A DNA stretch of 64,000 nucleotides, from contig NZ_JASHIM010000001.1 in the NCBI RefSeq assembly GCF_030733685.1, positions 461,018 to 525,017 of the forward strand, read 5' to 3'. The notes under the pieces are model-generated. The model worked only from the letters and a program-made list of their open reading frames with translations, was not told the DNA's origin and did no database searches. Position numbers and translations under genes: made by a program. The DNA comes from Roseovarius sp. MMSF_3281 (GTDB lineage Bacteria; Pseudomonadota; Alphaproteobacteria; Rhodobacterales; Rhodobacteraceae). Shown piece by piece: positions 18,151-26,286 of this stretch. Numbering within the stretch: position 1 is the stretch's first letter; every line of letters starts with the position of its first letter.

Positions 18151-18953
18151 CCCAAACGCTTGCACAAATGGCGGTCGAGGTTCTGACCACCGCCGATGGC
18201 CGCGAAAAAACCGCCCTCTCGCGCAAACACGCGGCCACCTGGTTCGCCGCGCGCGACGCCGGGGAAGACATCCCCCTGGGCAAGGCCGAACCGCCCCTGC
18301 GCCCCGCGCGCCCCGAAAAGCCCGAGTTGCTGGACCCGCGCGACGTGCCCCGCCGCCGCCCCGGCAGCCCGCAAGGCCGCATCGCCATCCTGCACGCCGT
18401 GGCGCATATCGAACTCAACGCCGTCGACCTGCACTGGGACATCATCGCGCGTTTCACCGACACGCCCATGCCCATCGGATTCTACGACGACTGGGTCAAA
18501 TCGGCGGATGAGGAATCCAAGCATTTCAACCTCGTCTGCGACAGCTTGGAAGCCCACGACAGCCACTACGGCGCCCTGCCCGCCCATGCGGGCATGTGGC
18601 GCGCCGCCGAAGACACCGCCGGGGATTTCATGGGCCGCCTCGCCGTCGTGCCCATGGTGCTTGAGGCCCGCGGGCTCGACGTCACTCCCGGCATGATCGA
18701 GATTTTCGAGAAGGCCAAGGACAGCCAGACCGTCGAGGCCCTCAAGGTGATCTATGCCGAGGAAGTGGGCCATGTCGCCTATGGCTCGAAATGGTTTCAC
18801 TTCCTCTGCGGCCGCCACGACAAAGACCCCAAAGAGGTGTTCCACGATCTCGTGCGCCGCTACTTCCACGGCCCTCTCAAACCGCCCTTCAACGAGGAAA
18901 AACGCGCCGAGGCCGGCCTGCCGCCCGATTTCTACTGGCCGCTGGCCAATTAA
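18147..18953 (+). CDS. DUF455 ferritin-like protein
   Basis: 268 residues from the ATG that overlaps the bcp stop; an earlier in-frame start would lie inside bcp. DUF455 landmarks: 'RIAILHAVAHIELNAVDLHWD', 'FYDDWVKSADEESKHFNLV', 'EARGLDVTPGMIEIFEKA', 'VIYAEEVGHVAYGSKWF'. The spaced Glu and Glu-X-X-His pairs (HIE, DEESKH, EEVGH) match ferritin-like di-iron ligands, so a carboxylate-bridged di-iron centre is probable. Coupling to a peroxiredoxin suggests a redox or peroxide-related role (inference). Confidence 0.87.
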   Translation: MTQTLAQMAVEVLTTADGREKTALSRKHAATWFAARDAGEDIPLGKAEPPLRPARPEKPELLDPRDVPRRRPGSPQGRIAILHAVAHIELNAVDLHWDIIARFTDTPMPIGFYDDWVKSADEESKHFNLVCDSLEAHDSHYGALPAHAGMWRAAEDTAGDFMGRLAVVPMVLEARGLDVTPGMIEIFEKAKDSQTVEALKVIYAEEVGHVAYGSKWFHFLCGRHDKDPKEVFHDLVRRYFHGPLKPPFNEEKRAEAGLPPDFYWPLAN

Positions 18954-19130
18954 AAAACCGGGCCACCTGCGCCGAAACGCCTCAGCGAAATGCACCGAAA
19001 GCTTGGGGCAACCCTTTGTGGATCGGCGATTTTTTGCCATTCACGCCACATCTTGCCGAAATCCGCGAATCACCCGCCCAAAATCCTTGCCCAAAGGGAA
19101 AGCACTGGCTAAGCACTAGCCCCAAGGCGC

Positions 19131-19147
19131 GGTCACGAAATGTGACC
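19131..19147. promoter_or_regulatory. palindrome upstream of M23/bactofilin operon
   Basis: GGTCAC-GAAAT-GTGACC, perfect 6-bp arms, about 65 bp upstream of the M23 start. The 258-bp gap after DUF455 holds no other clear feature. Candidate operator; regulator unknown. Confidence 0.35.
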
Positions 19148-19211
19148 AAACATTTTAAAACAAACAAGCGCCGGCCGTTGGGAAAAGGGACAAAAGGGAC
19201 GGGTTGTTTTC

Positions 19212-20534
19212 GTGCGCACGCGACTGGCTATCAAAATTCACACGCTTCTTGAGCGCTATTTCCCCGAGCGACGGGTCTTCCTGCGCTCCGATACCGACAC
19301 ACGCTTCATCCGGCTTCGCCCCGGTTCGCAGTTCCTGGCCTTCGCGGGCGCCTCGGCCATCGTGGCCTGGGCAATCATCGCCACCGCCGTTCTCGTGATG
19401 GACTCGATCGGCGCGGGCAACTTCCGCGAACAGGCCAAGCGGGATCAACGCACCTACGAAATGCGCCTCAACGCCCTGTCGTCGGAACGCGACAAACGCG
19501 CCGAAGAAGCCGTCGCCGCGCAGGAACGCTTCAACTCCGCCCTGAAACAGATCTCGGTCATGCAATCCGAATTGCTGGCGTCCGAGACCCGCCGCCGTGA
19601 ACTGGAAACCGGCATCGAGGTGATCCAATCCACCCTGCGCACCGCGATGACCGAACGCGACAGCGCCCGCGGCGAGGCGGAAAAACTGGCCCTTGCCCTT
19701 GAAAACAACACGGGCAGCAGCCAGACCGACGAGGATGGCAAAACCGCCACCGACGGCACCCTCAATGTACTGGCCACCGCCCTGCAGGACACGGCCCGCG
19801 AACGCGATCAAATCCGCCAGGACGCGCAAACCGCCCTGCTCGAAGCCGATGAAATGGCCTCGCGCCTGAAACTCATCCGCGACCAGAACGATCAAATCTT
19901 CCGTCAACTGGAAGAGGCGATGACCATCTCCGTCGAACCGCTGGACAAGATGTTCCGCGCCGCGGGCATGAACACCAATGACCTGCTCAGCACCGTGCGC
20001 CGTGGCTATTCCGGCCAAGGCGGCCCCCTGATGCCGCTCAGCTTTTCCACCCGTGGCGAAGATCCCTCGCCCGATGCCCAGCGGGCCAACCGTATCCTTG
20101 GCGAGTTGGACCGCCTGAACCTGTATCGCATCGCCGCGCAAAAAGCGCCCTTCGCCCTGCCGCTCAAAAGCAGCTTCCGCTACACCTCGGGCTTTGGCAT
20201 GCGCTGGGGCCGGATGCACAAGGGCACCGATTTCGCCGCCCCCCATGGCACCGCCATCTATGCCACCGCCGACGGCGTGGTCACCCACGCCGGTTGGCTC
20301 TCGGGGTATGGCCGTCTGGTGAAGATCCAGCACGAGTTCGGCATTGAAACCCGTTACGCCCACAACTCCAAAATCTTCGTGAAGAAGGGACAAAGAGTAT
20401 CGCGCGGACAGAAGATTTCCGCTATGGGCAACACTGGACGATCCACCGGGACCCATCTACACTACGAGGTCCGCGTGGGCGGCAAAGCCGTCAACCCAAT
20501 GATCTATATCAAGGCTGCTAACGATGTTTTCTAA
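19212..20534 (+). CDS. M23 (LytM-type) metallopeptidase with coiled coil, membrane anchored
   Basis: 440 residues starting at GTG. One membrane helix (about 40-62, 'FLAFAGASAIVAWAIIATAV'), then a periplasmic coiled coil rich in Glu/Arg/Gln (about 75-250). The C-terminal M23 domain has all catalytic residues: H336 and D340 in 'MHKGTDFAAPHG', H415 and H417 in 'THLHYEV'. It should therefore be an active peptidoglycan endopeptidase. The gene overlaps the bactofilin gene by 11 bp. This M23/bactofilin pairing recurs in bacteria, where the bactofilin scaffold positions the hydrolase for cell-shape control. Confidence 0.93.
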   Translation: MRTRLAIKIHTLLERYFPERRVFLRSDTDTRFIRLRPGSQFLAFAGASAIVAWAIIATAVLVMDSIGAGNFREQAKRDQRTYEMRLNALSSERDKRAEEAVAAQERFNSALKQISVMQSELLASETRRRELETGIEVIQSTLRTAMTERDSARGEAEKLALALENNTGSSQTDEDGKTATDGTLNVLATALQDTARERDQIRQDAQTALLEADEMASRLKLIRDQNDQIFRQLEEAMTISVEPLDKMFRAAGMNTNDLLSTVRRGYSGQGGPLMPLSFSTRGEDPSPDAQRANRILGELDRLNLYRIAAQKAPFALPLKSSFRYTSGFGMRWGRMHKGTDFAAPHGTAIYATADGVVTHAGWLSGYGRLVKIQHEFGIETRYAHNSKIFVKKGQRVSRGQKISAMGNTGRSTGTHLHYEVRVGGKAVNPMIYIKAANDVF

Positions 20535-21087
20535 AAGCAAAATCAACGAACCCGCGCCCAAGGCAGGTGACGCCCCCAAACCCGCAGCGTCCGACTCCAA
20601 GGCCGACGCGCCGCGCAACGAGGCGCCCAGCACCGAATTCAAGGCCTCCGCGCCCAAGGCGAAACCGCCCGCATCGGTGCTGTCTTCCGATCTGCACATC
20701 ACCGGCAATCTCAAAACCACTGGCGATATTCAGGTCGAAGGCACCATCGAAGGCGATATTCGCGCCCATCTTCTGACGGTCGGCGAAAGCGCCACCATCA
20801 AGGGCGAGGTGATCGCCGACGACGTGGTCGTCAATGGCCGTATCGTCGGTCGAGTGCGTGGCCTCAAGGTGCGCCTGACCTCCACCGCCCGTGTCGAAGG
20901 CGACATCATTCACAAAACCATCGCCATCGAATCCGGCGCCCACTTCGAAGGCTCGGTTCAGCGGCAGGATGATCCGCTCAACGCCAAGGGCGGCAAGCAA
21001 TCCGGCGGCGGTCAGGCACAACAGGCCCAACCGCAGGCTCAAGCGCAAGCACCGGGACAAGCCAAACCAGCCGACGCCAAACCGTAA
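20524..21087 (+). CDS. bactofilin (polymer-forming cytoskeletal protein)
   Basis: 187 residues. A disordered Lys/Pro/Ala N-terminus (1-50) is followed by the bactofilin beta-helix core (about 51-150): 'SVLSSDLHITGNLKTTGDI', 'VEGTIEGDIRAHLLTVG', 'ATIKGEVIADDVVVNGRIVG', 'GDIIHKTIAIESGAHFEGS'. The tail is Gln/Ala/Pro-rich. Bactofilins polymerise without nucleotide on the inner face of the membrane. Its start lies inside the M23 gene, so production of scaffold and hydrolase is coupled. Confidence 0.95.
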   Translation: MFSKSKINEPAPKAGDAPKPAASDSKADAPRNEAPSTEFKASAPKAKPPASVLSSDLHITGNLKTTGDIQVEGTIEGDIRAHLLTVGESATIKGEVIADDVVVNGRIVGRVRGLKVRLTSTARVEGDIIHKTIAIESGAHFEGSVQRQDDPLNAKGGKQSGGGQAQQAQPQAQAQAPGQAKPADAKP

Positions 21088-21108
21088 GGCACCGAACATG
21101 CGATCCGC

Positions 21109-21140
21109 AAAGGCGCCCTGCCCCGGCAGCGGCGCCTTTT
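21109..21140 (+). terminator. terminator after bactofilin gene
   Basis: Stem AAAGGCGCC / GGCGCCTTT (21109-21117 with 21131-21139) with an inner CTGCC/GGCAG stem, followed by T. It marks the end of the core segment; base composition drops just beyond. Confidence 0.85.
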
Positions 21141-21152
21141 CATGGGCGGCGG

Positions 21153-21428
21153 TCAACAGCCCTTCACATGACAAGATGGGTACCCGTAGTACGTGGTTGA
21201 TCCGGTCACCTGAGGTGGCAGATAGAAATCGTAATTTGTTGTTGATGAACGAGTGGCTGCTATGCGCAGGGAGGGGGCTTTGTAAGGTTTGGCCGTTGCG
21301 CCAAAGCCGTCATTCGGCAAAGATGCAGCTAACGACAGGTCCGAGCCCATACCTACCAATGCATTCGATTGCTCGATTTCCATAGAGACAACGTCACGAT
21401 TACCTTTACAACGATGATGGGGGTTCAT
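21153..21428 (-). CDS. uncertain small hypothetical protein in low-GC patch
   Basis: An open frame of 91 residues from the ATG at 21428 (preceded by GAGG), or 97 from a GTG. No signal peptide, membrane helix or motif is obvious. The C-terminus ('TTYYGYPSCHVKGC') is Tyr/Cys-rich. The lower G+C and weaker codon bias mean either a recently acquired gene or chance. It faces the membrane-protein gene at 21452 with only 23 bp between starts. Confidence 0.3.
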   Translation of the reverse strand: MNPHHRCKGNRDVVSMEIEQSNALVGMGSDLSLAASLPNDGFGATAKPYKAPSLRIAATRSSTTNYDFYLPPQVTGSTTYYGYPSCHVKGC

Positions 21429-21451
21429 CCTCGCGGAGCCAAGCACGTCTG

Positions 21452-21859
21452 ATGCATAGTTTGGGAATTACAGTTAAAGTATTGTTGATTTTAGCGATTG
21501 CGGCAGCGCCGTGGTTTTTTTCGTTCCGACAAAGCCGGTTTTGCGTTGGCATCGGACGAAGCCTAATGGCGAGTGGAGCGCTAACTCTTGTACTTGCCTG
21601 GTGGGGTGATTTCTCAGTATTTTTAGAACTTTGGTGGATGGGTGTGGACCTTGAAGGGCTTAGCTCAGCGGAAAGGACCGTGAATGTTGCTCCGAATTTA
21701 AAGAGCTATGCTGAGGAACTGTATTTTTCTCCAGCAATAATGGGGATCGCCTGGCAACTAAAGGCGGTGCTAGCGTTCATAGTGTACGTTCTTCCCTACA
21801 CGTGCGCAGTGTGTTTTGGGTTTTTCGTTGCGAGAAAGTTTACCCGAGCTCGAGTGTAA
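21452..21859 (+). CDS. hypothetical membrane protein in low-GC patch
   Basis: 135 residues with three hydrophobic segments (about 8-25, 36-60 and 100-128) and a basic C-terminus ('FFVARKFTRARV'). No family recognised. G+C is visibly lower than in flanking core genes and codon choice differs (many TTT, ATT, GTT), which suggests acquisition. No clear ribosome site precedes the ATG. Confidence 0.55.
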   Translation: MHSLGITVKVLLILAIAAAPWFFSFRQSRFCVGIGRSLMASGALTLVLAWWGDFSVFLELWWMGVDLEGLSSAERTVNVAPNLKSYAEELYFSPAIMGIAWQLKAVLAFIVYVLPYTCAVCFGFFVARKFTRARV

Positions 21860-22087
21860 TGTTTGTCCGCTTTGTCCCGCCCAACGGTCACCTGACCATC
21901 TCGGCCAGAAGGTCCGCTCTGACCAGCCCTGCCGTTTCGGGCCATGACCGCTCCGGAATGACACCTGCCATTCACGCTCCGCCCATATCAACACATTCAA
22001 AAAATTCTACGATGTCGCGGTTCCTGTCACATCAATCACGTATTACTGATACCCTGAAAAGGTTAAATAGTCGTAACCGCAGGGATC

Positions 22088-22120
22088 ACCCCGCCCCGGA
22101 CCTGATCCGGGGCCTCACAC
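22088..22120. repeat. REP-like palindrome, copy 1
   Basis: Arms CCCCGGA / TCCGGGG (22094-22100 with 22106-22112) around CCTGA, with flanks ACCCCG and CCTCACA. The same arrangement with slightly different arms occurs at 37395-37427. Palindromes of this kind are common between alphaproteobacterial genes. Confidence 0.65.
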
Positions 22121-22140
22121 CACTCGCCTGAGGCAAGACG

Positions 22141-22220
22141 TTTCGTACGGTTTGTACGTTCGCCGAACTGGACCCCGGGATTTTCGTACAAAACTCGCGT
22201 ACAAAACGTACAAGTTGTAC
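22141..22220. repeat. 80-bp GTAC-rich element, copy 1 (3' of mltG)
   Basis: Contains five GTAC tetramers (plus one related partner position), e.g. TTTCGTACG at the left, then after a 26-base gap ATTTTCGTACAAAAC, CGCGTACAAAACGTAC and TTGTAC. The copy at 48219-48298 has the same length and the same internal spacing, including an equal-length variable gap of 21 bases. In both cases the element ends 6 bp before the stop codon of a minus-strand gene (here mltG, stop 22227-22229). Confidence 0.75.
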
Positions 22221-22226
22221 AGAAAA

Positions 22227-23390
22227 TCAGTTCTGCCCTTGCTCGGCCTCAAGTGCGCGGTAGCGGGCCACGTTCTCGTTATGCTCGGCCAGTGTTTCGG
22301 CAAAGACATGGCCATCGCGCGGGTCCAGAGTTTTGGCCACGAAGAAAACGAAATCGGTCTCCAGCGGATTGACCGCCGCCTCGATACTGGCCCGCCCCGG
22401 ATTGGCAATCGGCGTCGGCGGCAAACCGTCAATTACGTAAGTATTCCAATCGGTTCTGGCGCGAAGTTCACTCCGCCGCAGCCCCCGGCCAAGCACGCTC
22501 TGGCCCTCGGTAATCCCGTAAATCACCGTTGGGTCGGTCTGCAGTTTCATGCCCTGCCGCAAACGGTTGGTAAAGACGCTGGCCACCTGCCCGCGCTCCG
22601 TGGGCACCCCGGTTTCCTTCTCGATGATCGAGGCAAGGATTAACGCCTCGTAGGGTGTTTCAAGCGGGATATCCTCGGCCCGGCTTTCCCAGGCGGCGGC
22701 AAGGATAACGTCTTGCGCCTGCTGCATTCTTTCGATCACGCTACCGCGTGTATCGCCTTCGCTCACCTCGTAGCTGTCGGGCGCGAGGCTGCCTTCGGGC
22801 GGGGTTTCGTTAACCTCTCCCTCCAGAACATCCACCGCCTGCAATCCATTGACGATCTGCCAGCTTGTGACCCCCTCGGCAATCGCGATACGATAGCGGG
22901 TATCGGGTTTTTCGCGAACGTTTTCAAAGATTTGCGGTATCTCGTCTTGGACCGGGTTGAACTCGGCGCGCTCGACGTAGCGGTTGGTCGCCGGGTCCAG
23001 CTCGCGCACCTGCACGTCCGCGCGGGTCACCCCGATTCGATAGACCACCTCGGTGCCGCAGGTGCTCGCGCCACCACGGGTGATGATCTCGGTGATCTCC
23101 CCCATGCTGGCCCCTTCGGGGATCAACCAACTACCGGCCTTCAACTGGCTGGTTTTATTGGAATATTCCGCCCCGACACGAAAGATCGTACCGTTGCGCA
23201 AGGCCCCTTCGGCCTCCAGTTCCCGCGACACGGCGCGCATGTTGCTGCCCCGTTCGACGCGCAGGCAAATGGATTCCTCCAACGGCCCTTGCGCGCTGTA
23301 CTCGGACTGCCCCCAAAGGATCACCCCGCCCAGAAGGAAGACCAAAACAACAAGGAAAGTCAGGAAGTTAGAGGCGATATGCCGCCACAT
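22227..23390 (-). CDS. mltG: endolytic murein transglycosylase
   Basis: 387 residues from the ATG at 23390, which overlaps the fabF stop by one base; an earlier start would sit inside fabF. One N-terminal membrane anchor (about 10-27, 'LTFLVVLVFLLGGVILW'), a LysM-like stretch, then the YceG/MltG catalytic domain with 'ALILASIIEKETGVPTERG' (catalytic Glu about 257) and 'LQTDPTVIYG', 'YVIDGLPPTPIANPG', 'FFVAKTLDPRDGHVFAETLAEH'-type landmarks. It cuts nascent glycan strands at the inner membrane. Location after fabF is the usual alphaproteobacterial order. Confidence 0.95.
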   Translation of the reverse strand: MWRHIASNFLTFLVVLVFLLGGVILWGQSEYSAQGPLEESICLRVERGSNMRAVSRELEAEGALRNGTIFRVGAEYSNKTSQLKAGSWLIPEGASMGEITEIITRGGASTCGTEVVYRIGVTRADVQVRELDPATNRYVERAEFNPVQDEIPQIFENVREKPDTRYRIAIAEGVTSWQIVNGLQAVDVLEGEVNETPPEGSLAPDSYEVSEGDTRGSVIERMQQAQDVILAAAWESRAEDIPLETPYEALILASIIEKETGVPTERGQVASVFTNRLRQGMKLQTDPTVIYGITEGQSVLGRGLRRSELRARTDWNTYVIDGLPPTPIANPGRASIEAAVNPLETDFVFFVAKTLDPRDGHVFAETLAEHNENVARYRALEAEQGQN

Positions 23391-24649
23391 CAGCGCAGCT
23401 TCCCAACACAAAGCGAGGCATTGGTGCCGCCAAAGCCAAAGCTGTTTGACATTGCCACGTTGATCTCGCGCTCCCGCGCCGCATTGGCCGCAAGGTCCAG
23501 CGGCGTTTCCACCGCCGGGTTGTCCAGGTTGATCGTCGGCGGCGCCACCTGGTCACGCACGGCCAAGATCGAAAAGATCGCCTCGATCGCCCCCGCAGCC
23601 CCCAAAAGGTGCCCGGTCGAGGATTTTGTCGACGACATCGTCGCCTTGCCGGCCGCGGCCCCCAAAAGCCGCTCAACCGCCTGCAATTCAATGGTATCGG
23701 CCATGGTCGAGGTGCCATGCGCGTTCATGTAATCCACCTGGCCCGGGTCGATCTCGGCATGTTTCAAGGCCGCCTGCATGGCGCGGAACCCGCCATCGCC
23801 ATCCTCCGCCGGGGCGGTGATGTGATAGGCATCGCCCGACAGGCCATAGCCCAGAACTTCGGCGTAAATCTTGGCCCCGCGCGCCTTGGCATGCTCGTAT
23901 TCCTCCAGCACGACAACACCCGCGCCCTCGCCCATGACAAACCCGTCGCGGTCCGCGTCATAGGGGCGGCTGGCCGCCTGCGGGTCGTCGGCGCGCTTGG
24001 TCGACAGGGCCTTGCAGGCGTTGAAGCCCGCAATCCCGATCTCGCAAATCGCCGCCTCGGCCCCACCGGCCACCATCACGTCGGCATCGCCGTACTTGAT
24101 CAGGCGCGAGGCATCGCCAATCGCATGCGCGCCCGTCGAACAGGCCGTCACCACCGCGTGGTTCGGCCCCCGGAAGCCATAGCGAATGCTCACCTGGCCC
24201 GAAATCAGGTTGATCAGCGCGCCGGGAATGAAAAAGGGCGAGACACGCCGCACACCCTTGTCGCGGATCAAAAGCGTTGTCTGTTCAATGGATTGCAGCC
24301 CGCCGATGCCCGAGCCCAACATCACGCCGGTCCGCAAAAGGCTTTCTTCGTCCTCGGGGGTCCAGCCCGCATCGGCCACCGCCTGATCCGCCGCCGCCAG
24401 ACCGTAAAGGATGAAATCATCCACCTTGCGGCGCTCTTTCGGGGCCATGTGATCGTCGGCGTTGAAGGTTCCGTCGCTGCCATCGCCAAGCGGTACTTCG
24501 CAGGCGTATTTCGTCGCCACGTTCTCAGGATCGAACCGGGTGATCGTACCCGCCCCCGATTGCCCGTCCAGCAGACGCTTCCAGCTTTCCTCGACCCCCG
24601 ACGCCAACGGCGTGACCAATCCAAGGCCGGTAACAACGACACGACGCAT
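23390..24649 (-). CDS. fabF: 3-oxoacyl-ACP synthase II
   Basis: 419 residues. Condensing-enzyme triad: C170 in 'VVTACSTGAHAIG', His in 'YMNAHGTSTMAD' and His in 'SSTKSSTGHLLGAAG'. It extends acyl-ACP with malonyl-ACP in fatty-acid elongation. It lies in the order fabD, fabG, acpP, HisA-like gene, fabF, mltG on the minus strand. The gap to the HisA-like gene is 238 bp and contains a palindromic repeat, so fabF may have its own promoter. Confidence 0.97.
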   Translation of the reverse strand: MRRVVVTGLGLVTPLASGVEESWKRLLDGQSGAGTITRFDPENVATKYACEVPLGDGSDGTFNADDHMAPKERRKVDDFILYGLAAADQAVADAGWTPEDEESLLRTGVMLGSGIGGLQSIEQTTLLIRDKGVRRVSPFFIPGALINLISGQVSIRYGFRGPNHAVVTACSTGAHAIGDASRLIKYGDADVMVAGGAEAAICEIGIAGFNACKALSTKRADDPQAASRPYDADRDGFVMGEGAGVVVLEEYEHAKARGAKIYAEVLGYGLSGDAYHITAPAEDGDGGFRAMQAALKHAEIDPGQVDYMNAHGTSTMADTIELQAVERLLGAAAGKATMSSTKSSTGHLLGAAGAIEAIFSILAVRDQVAPPTINLDNPAVETPLDLAANAAREREINVAMSNSFGFGGTNASLCVGKLR

Positions 24650-24742
24650 CCTGCTGCCCTTTCACAAATTTCCTCGGCTGCTCATAGCGTGCCTTACCCC
24701 TAGGGGGCAAGCCCAAGCAGGCCCGGCAAGCAAGGCAATGCC

Positions 24743-24857
24743 AAAGCGTTTCGCGAAAAACCTGCATCACAGCTTATCGGGAAATGCAGCCCAAAACCCA
24801 ATCGTTGCACGCGTTCCGCCTTTTGCCGATGGCTCGGATCAAAGGCGGAACGCTTTA
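24743..24857. repeat. dispersed AAAGCGTT palindrome, copy in hisA-like/fabF gap
   Basis: Perfect inverted repeat GCGTTCCGCCTTT / AAAGGCGGAACGC (24811-24823 with 24841-24853), followed by TTTAG. A single arm AAAGCGTTTCGCG lies at 24743-24755. Related copies are at 8126-8139 and 57698-57743. Confidence 0.65.
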
Positions 24858-24887
24858 GTGTTTCATATGCTGACAGCAGCCCGAAAG

Positions 24888-25631
24888 TTACTGGAACTCG
24901 GCGGTCGGCTCGGGCACGGCCCGCGCAAGGCTCAAGGCCTCTTGCAAATCGACATCGCGTGACAGAAGCGCCTGACCGATCAACGTTCCCGCCACGTTGG
25001 GCACGTATTTCAGGCGCGAGACATCGTCGGCACTGCGCACCGTCCCGCGTGCGATCACCGGATGGTGCGTTTGTGCGGCCAGATGCGTGATCACGCCAAG
25101 GCTGCCATCAGTGTCTTCGATATCGGCGTCGATATCGGTCACGATGATGCCCGCCAAGGGGGCGTCGTCAAAGGCCTTGATGTAATCCTCGGGCGTAAAG
25201 GCCGATTGCGATTTCCAGCCTTCGGTCATCACCGCGCCATTGAAGACATCCACCGCCAGAACGATCTGATCGGGGAAATACTTGGCCAATTCGCGCAGCA
25301 AATCAGGGTCATGCGCCGCCATGGTCCCTACCACGACACGTCCGGCGCCCTTGTCGATCCAGCGGTCCACCGCATCACGCGACCGGAACCCGCCACCAAG
25401 TTGCACAGGGATACCCGCCGCGCGAATGATGTCTTCCAGCAATTGGGCATTGTCGCCATCACCCGCCAAGGCGTTGATATCGGTGACATGCATCCATTCG
25501 GCCCCGGCAGCGGCAAAACCGCGTGCCGTTTCAACCGGGTCCACATGCCAGATCACGGGTTCTTCCAACCGGCCCCGCGTCAACGAAACACATTTACCGT
25601 TATGCAGTTCAAGGGTGGGATAAATGATCAT
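24888..25631 (-). CDS. HisA-like TIM-barrel protein inside the fab cluster
   Basis: 247 residues from the ATG at 25631, chosen because HisA proteins start 'MIIYPTLELHNGKCVSL'-like. Clear similarity to ProFAR isomerase (histidine pathway): 'HVTDINALAGDGDNAQLLEDI', 'VQLGGGFRSRDAVDRWID', 'LAVDVFNGAVMTEGW', 'IIVTDIDADIEDTDGSLG'. However the catalytic base, Asp8 in HisA ('AIDL'), is Glu8 here ('TLEL'). The second acid, about Asp128, and Thr164-Asp165 are kept. It lies between acpP and fabF rather than with his genes. It may be a paralog with altered activity, so no symbol is assigned. Confidence 0.8.
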   Translation of the reverse strand: MIIYPTLELHNGKCVSLTRGRLEEPVIWHVDPVETARGFAAAGAEWMHVTDINALAGDGDNAQLLEDIIRAAGIPVQLGGGFRSRDAVDRWIDKGAGRVVVGTMAAHDPDLLRELAKYFPDQIVLAVDVFNGAVMTEGWKSQSAFTPEDYIKAFDDAPLAGIIVTDIDADIEDTDGSLGVITHLAAQTHHPVIARGTVRSADDVSRLKYVPNVAGTLIGQALLSRDVDLQEALSLARAVPEPTAEFQ

Positions 25632-25771
25632 TCCAGCCGTGCCTTTCCATCGCATCGCCCACCGCGCAAATCCACGCGGCCAAAATTGATTCTGGAGCGT
25701 CTCACGCCACCGCGATTGTACCAAATCGGCATGATGCAGCCAATTCGCGCCGTTCCTGACCAACAACGACG

Positions 25772-25803
25772 AAAAAGGCCCCCGCTATCCGGCAGGGGCC
25801 CTT
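25772..25803 (-). terminator. terminator after acpP
   Basis: On the minus strand GGCCCC / GGGGCC stem (25795-25800 with 25777-25782) then TTTTT. It lies 25 bp after the acpP stop and separates acpP from the HisA-like gene. Confidence 0.8.
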
Positions 25804-25827
25804 CGAAAACTCGACACGAAGCTCGGC

Positions 25828-26061
25828 TTACGACGCTTCGTTGATGAACTTCACCGCGTCGCCGAAGGTTTGGATGGTTTCGGCCGCATCGTCGGGGATC
25901 TCGATGCCGAACTCTTCCTCGAAGGCCATGACCAGCTCAACAGTGTCAAGGCTGTCGGCGCCCAGATCGTCGATGAACGAGGCGTTCTCGGTCACCTTGT
26001 CTTCTTCAACGCCCAGATGTTCCACAACGATCTTTTTAACGCGATCTGCGATGTCGCTCAT
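25828..26061 (-). CDS. acpP: acyl carrier protein
   Basis: 77 acidic residues. Ser37 in '[20 protein letters not shown]' is the phosphopantetheine attachment site; '[20 protein letters not shown]' follows. It carries growing acyl chains in fatty-acid synthesis. Flanked by fabG upstream (225 bp gap) and followed by its own terminator, which fits the high expression of acpP as a separate message. Confidence 0.98.
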   Translation of the reverse strand: MSDIADRVKKIVVEHLGVEEDKVTENASFIDDLGADSLDTVELVMAFEEEFGIEIPDDAAETIQTFGDAVKFINEAS

Positions 26062-26286
26062 GTCTTAATCCTCATCTACTTTTCGAACCTTTCGGTCCGT
26101 TTTCCGCCCCTGCCCACGAAGGGAAGCGGGTTTGGTGATGCCCGTCCGGGCGGTTTGACTGCCCGGCAGGCGGGCGTGTCGGGGTTGGAACGGGCCCACC
26201 GCCGACGAATGTGCGCCGCCTATAGCACATGGCGCGCGAATGGCAAACGCTTTCCAGACAAGGCCCGCCATGGCGGGCCAAGCCGC

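Larger units (their letters stand above)
21860..22226. other. 367-bp intergenic region with two repeat elements
   Basis: No gene seen. It contains a CCCCGG...CCGGGG palindrome with conserved flanks (22088-22120) and the 80-bp GTAC-rich element (22141-22220) next to the mltG stop. The first 200 bp are low-GC and featureless. Confidence 0.6.
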
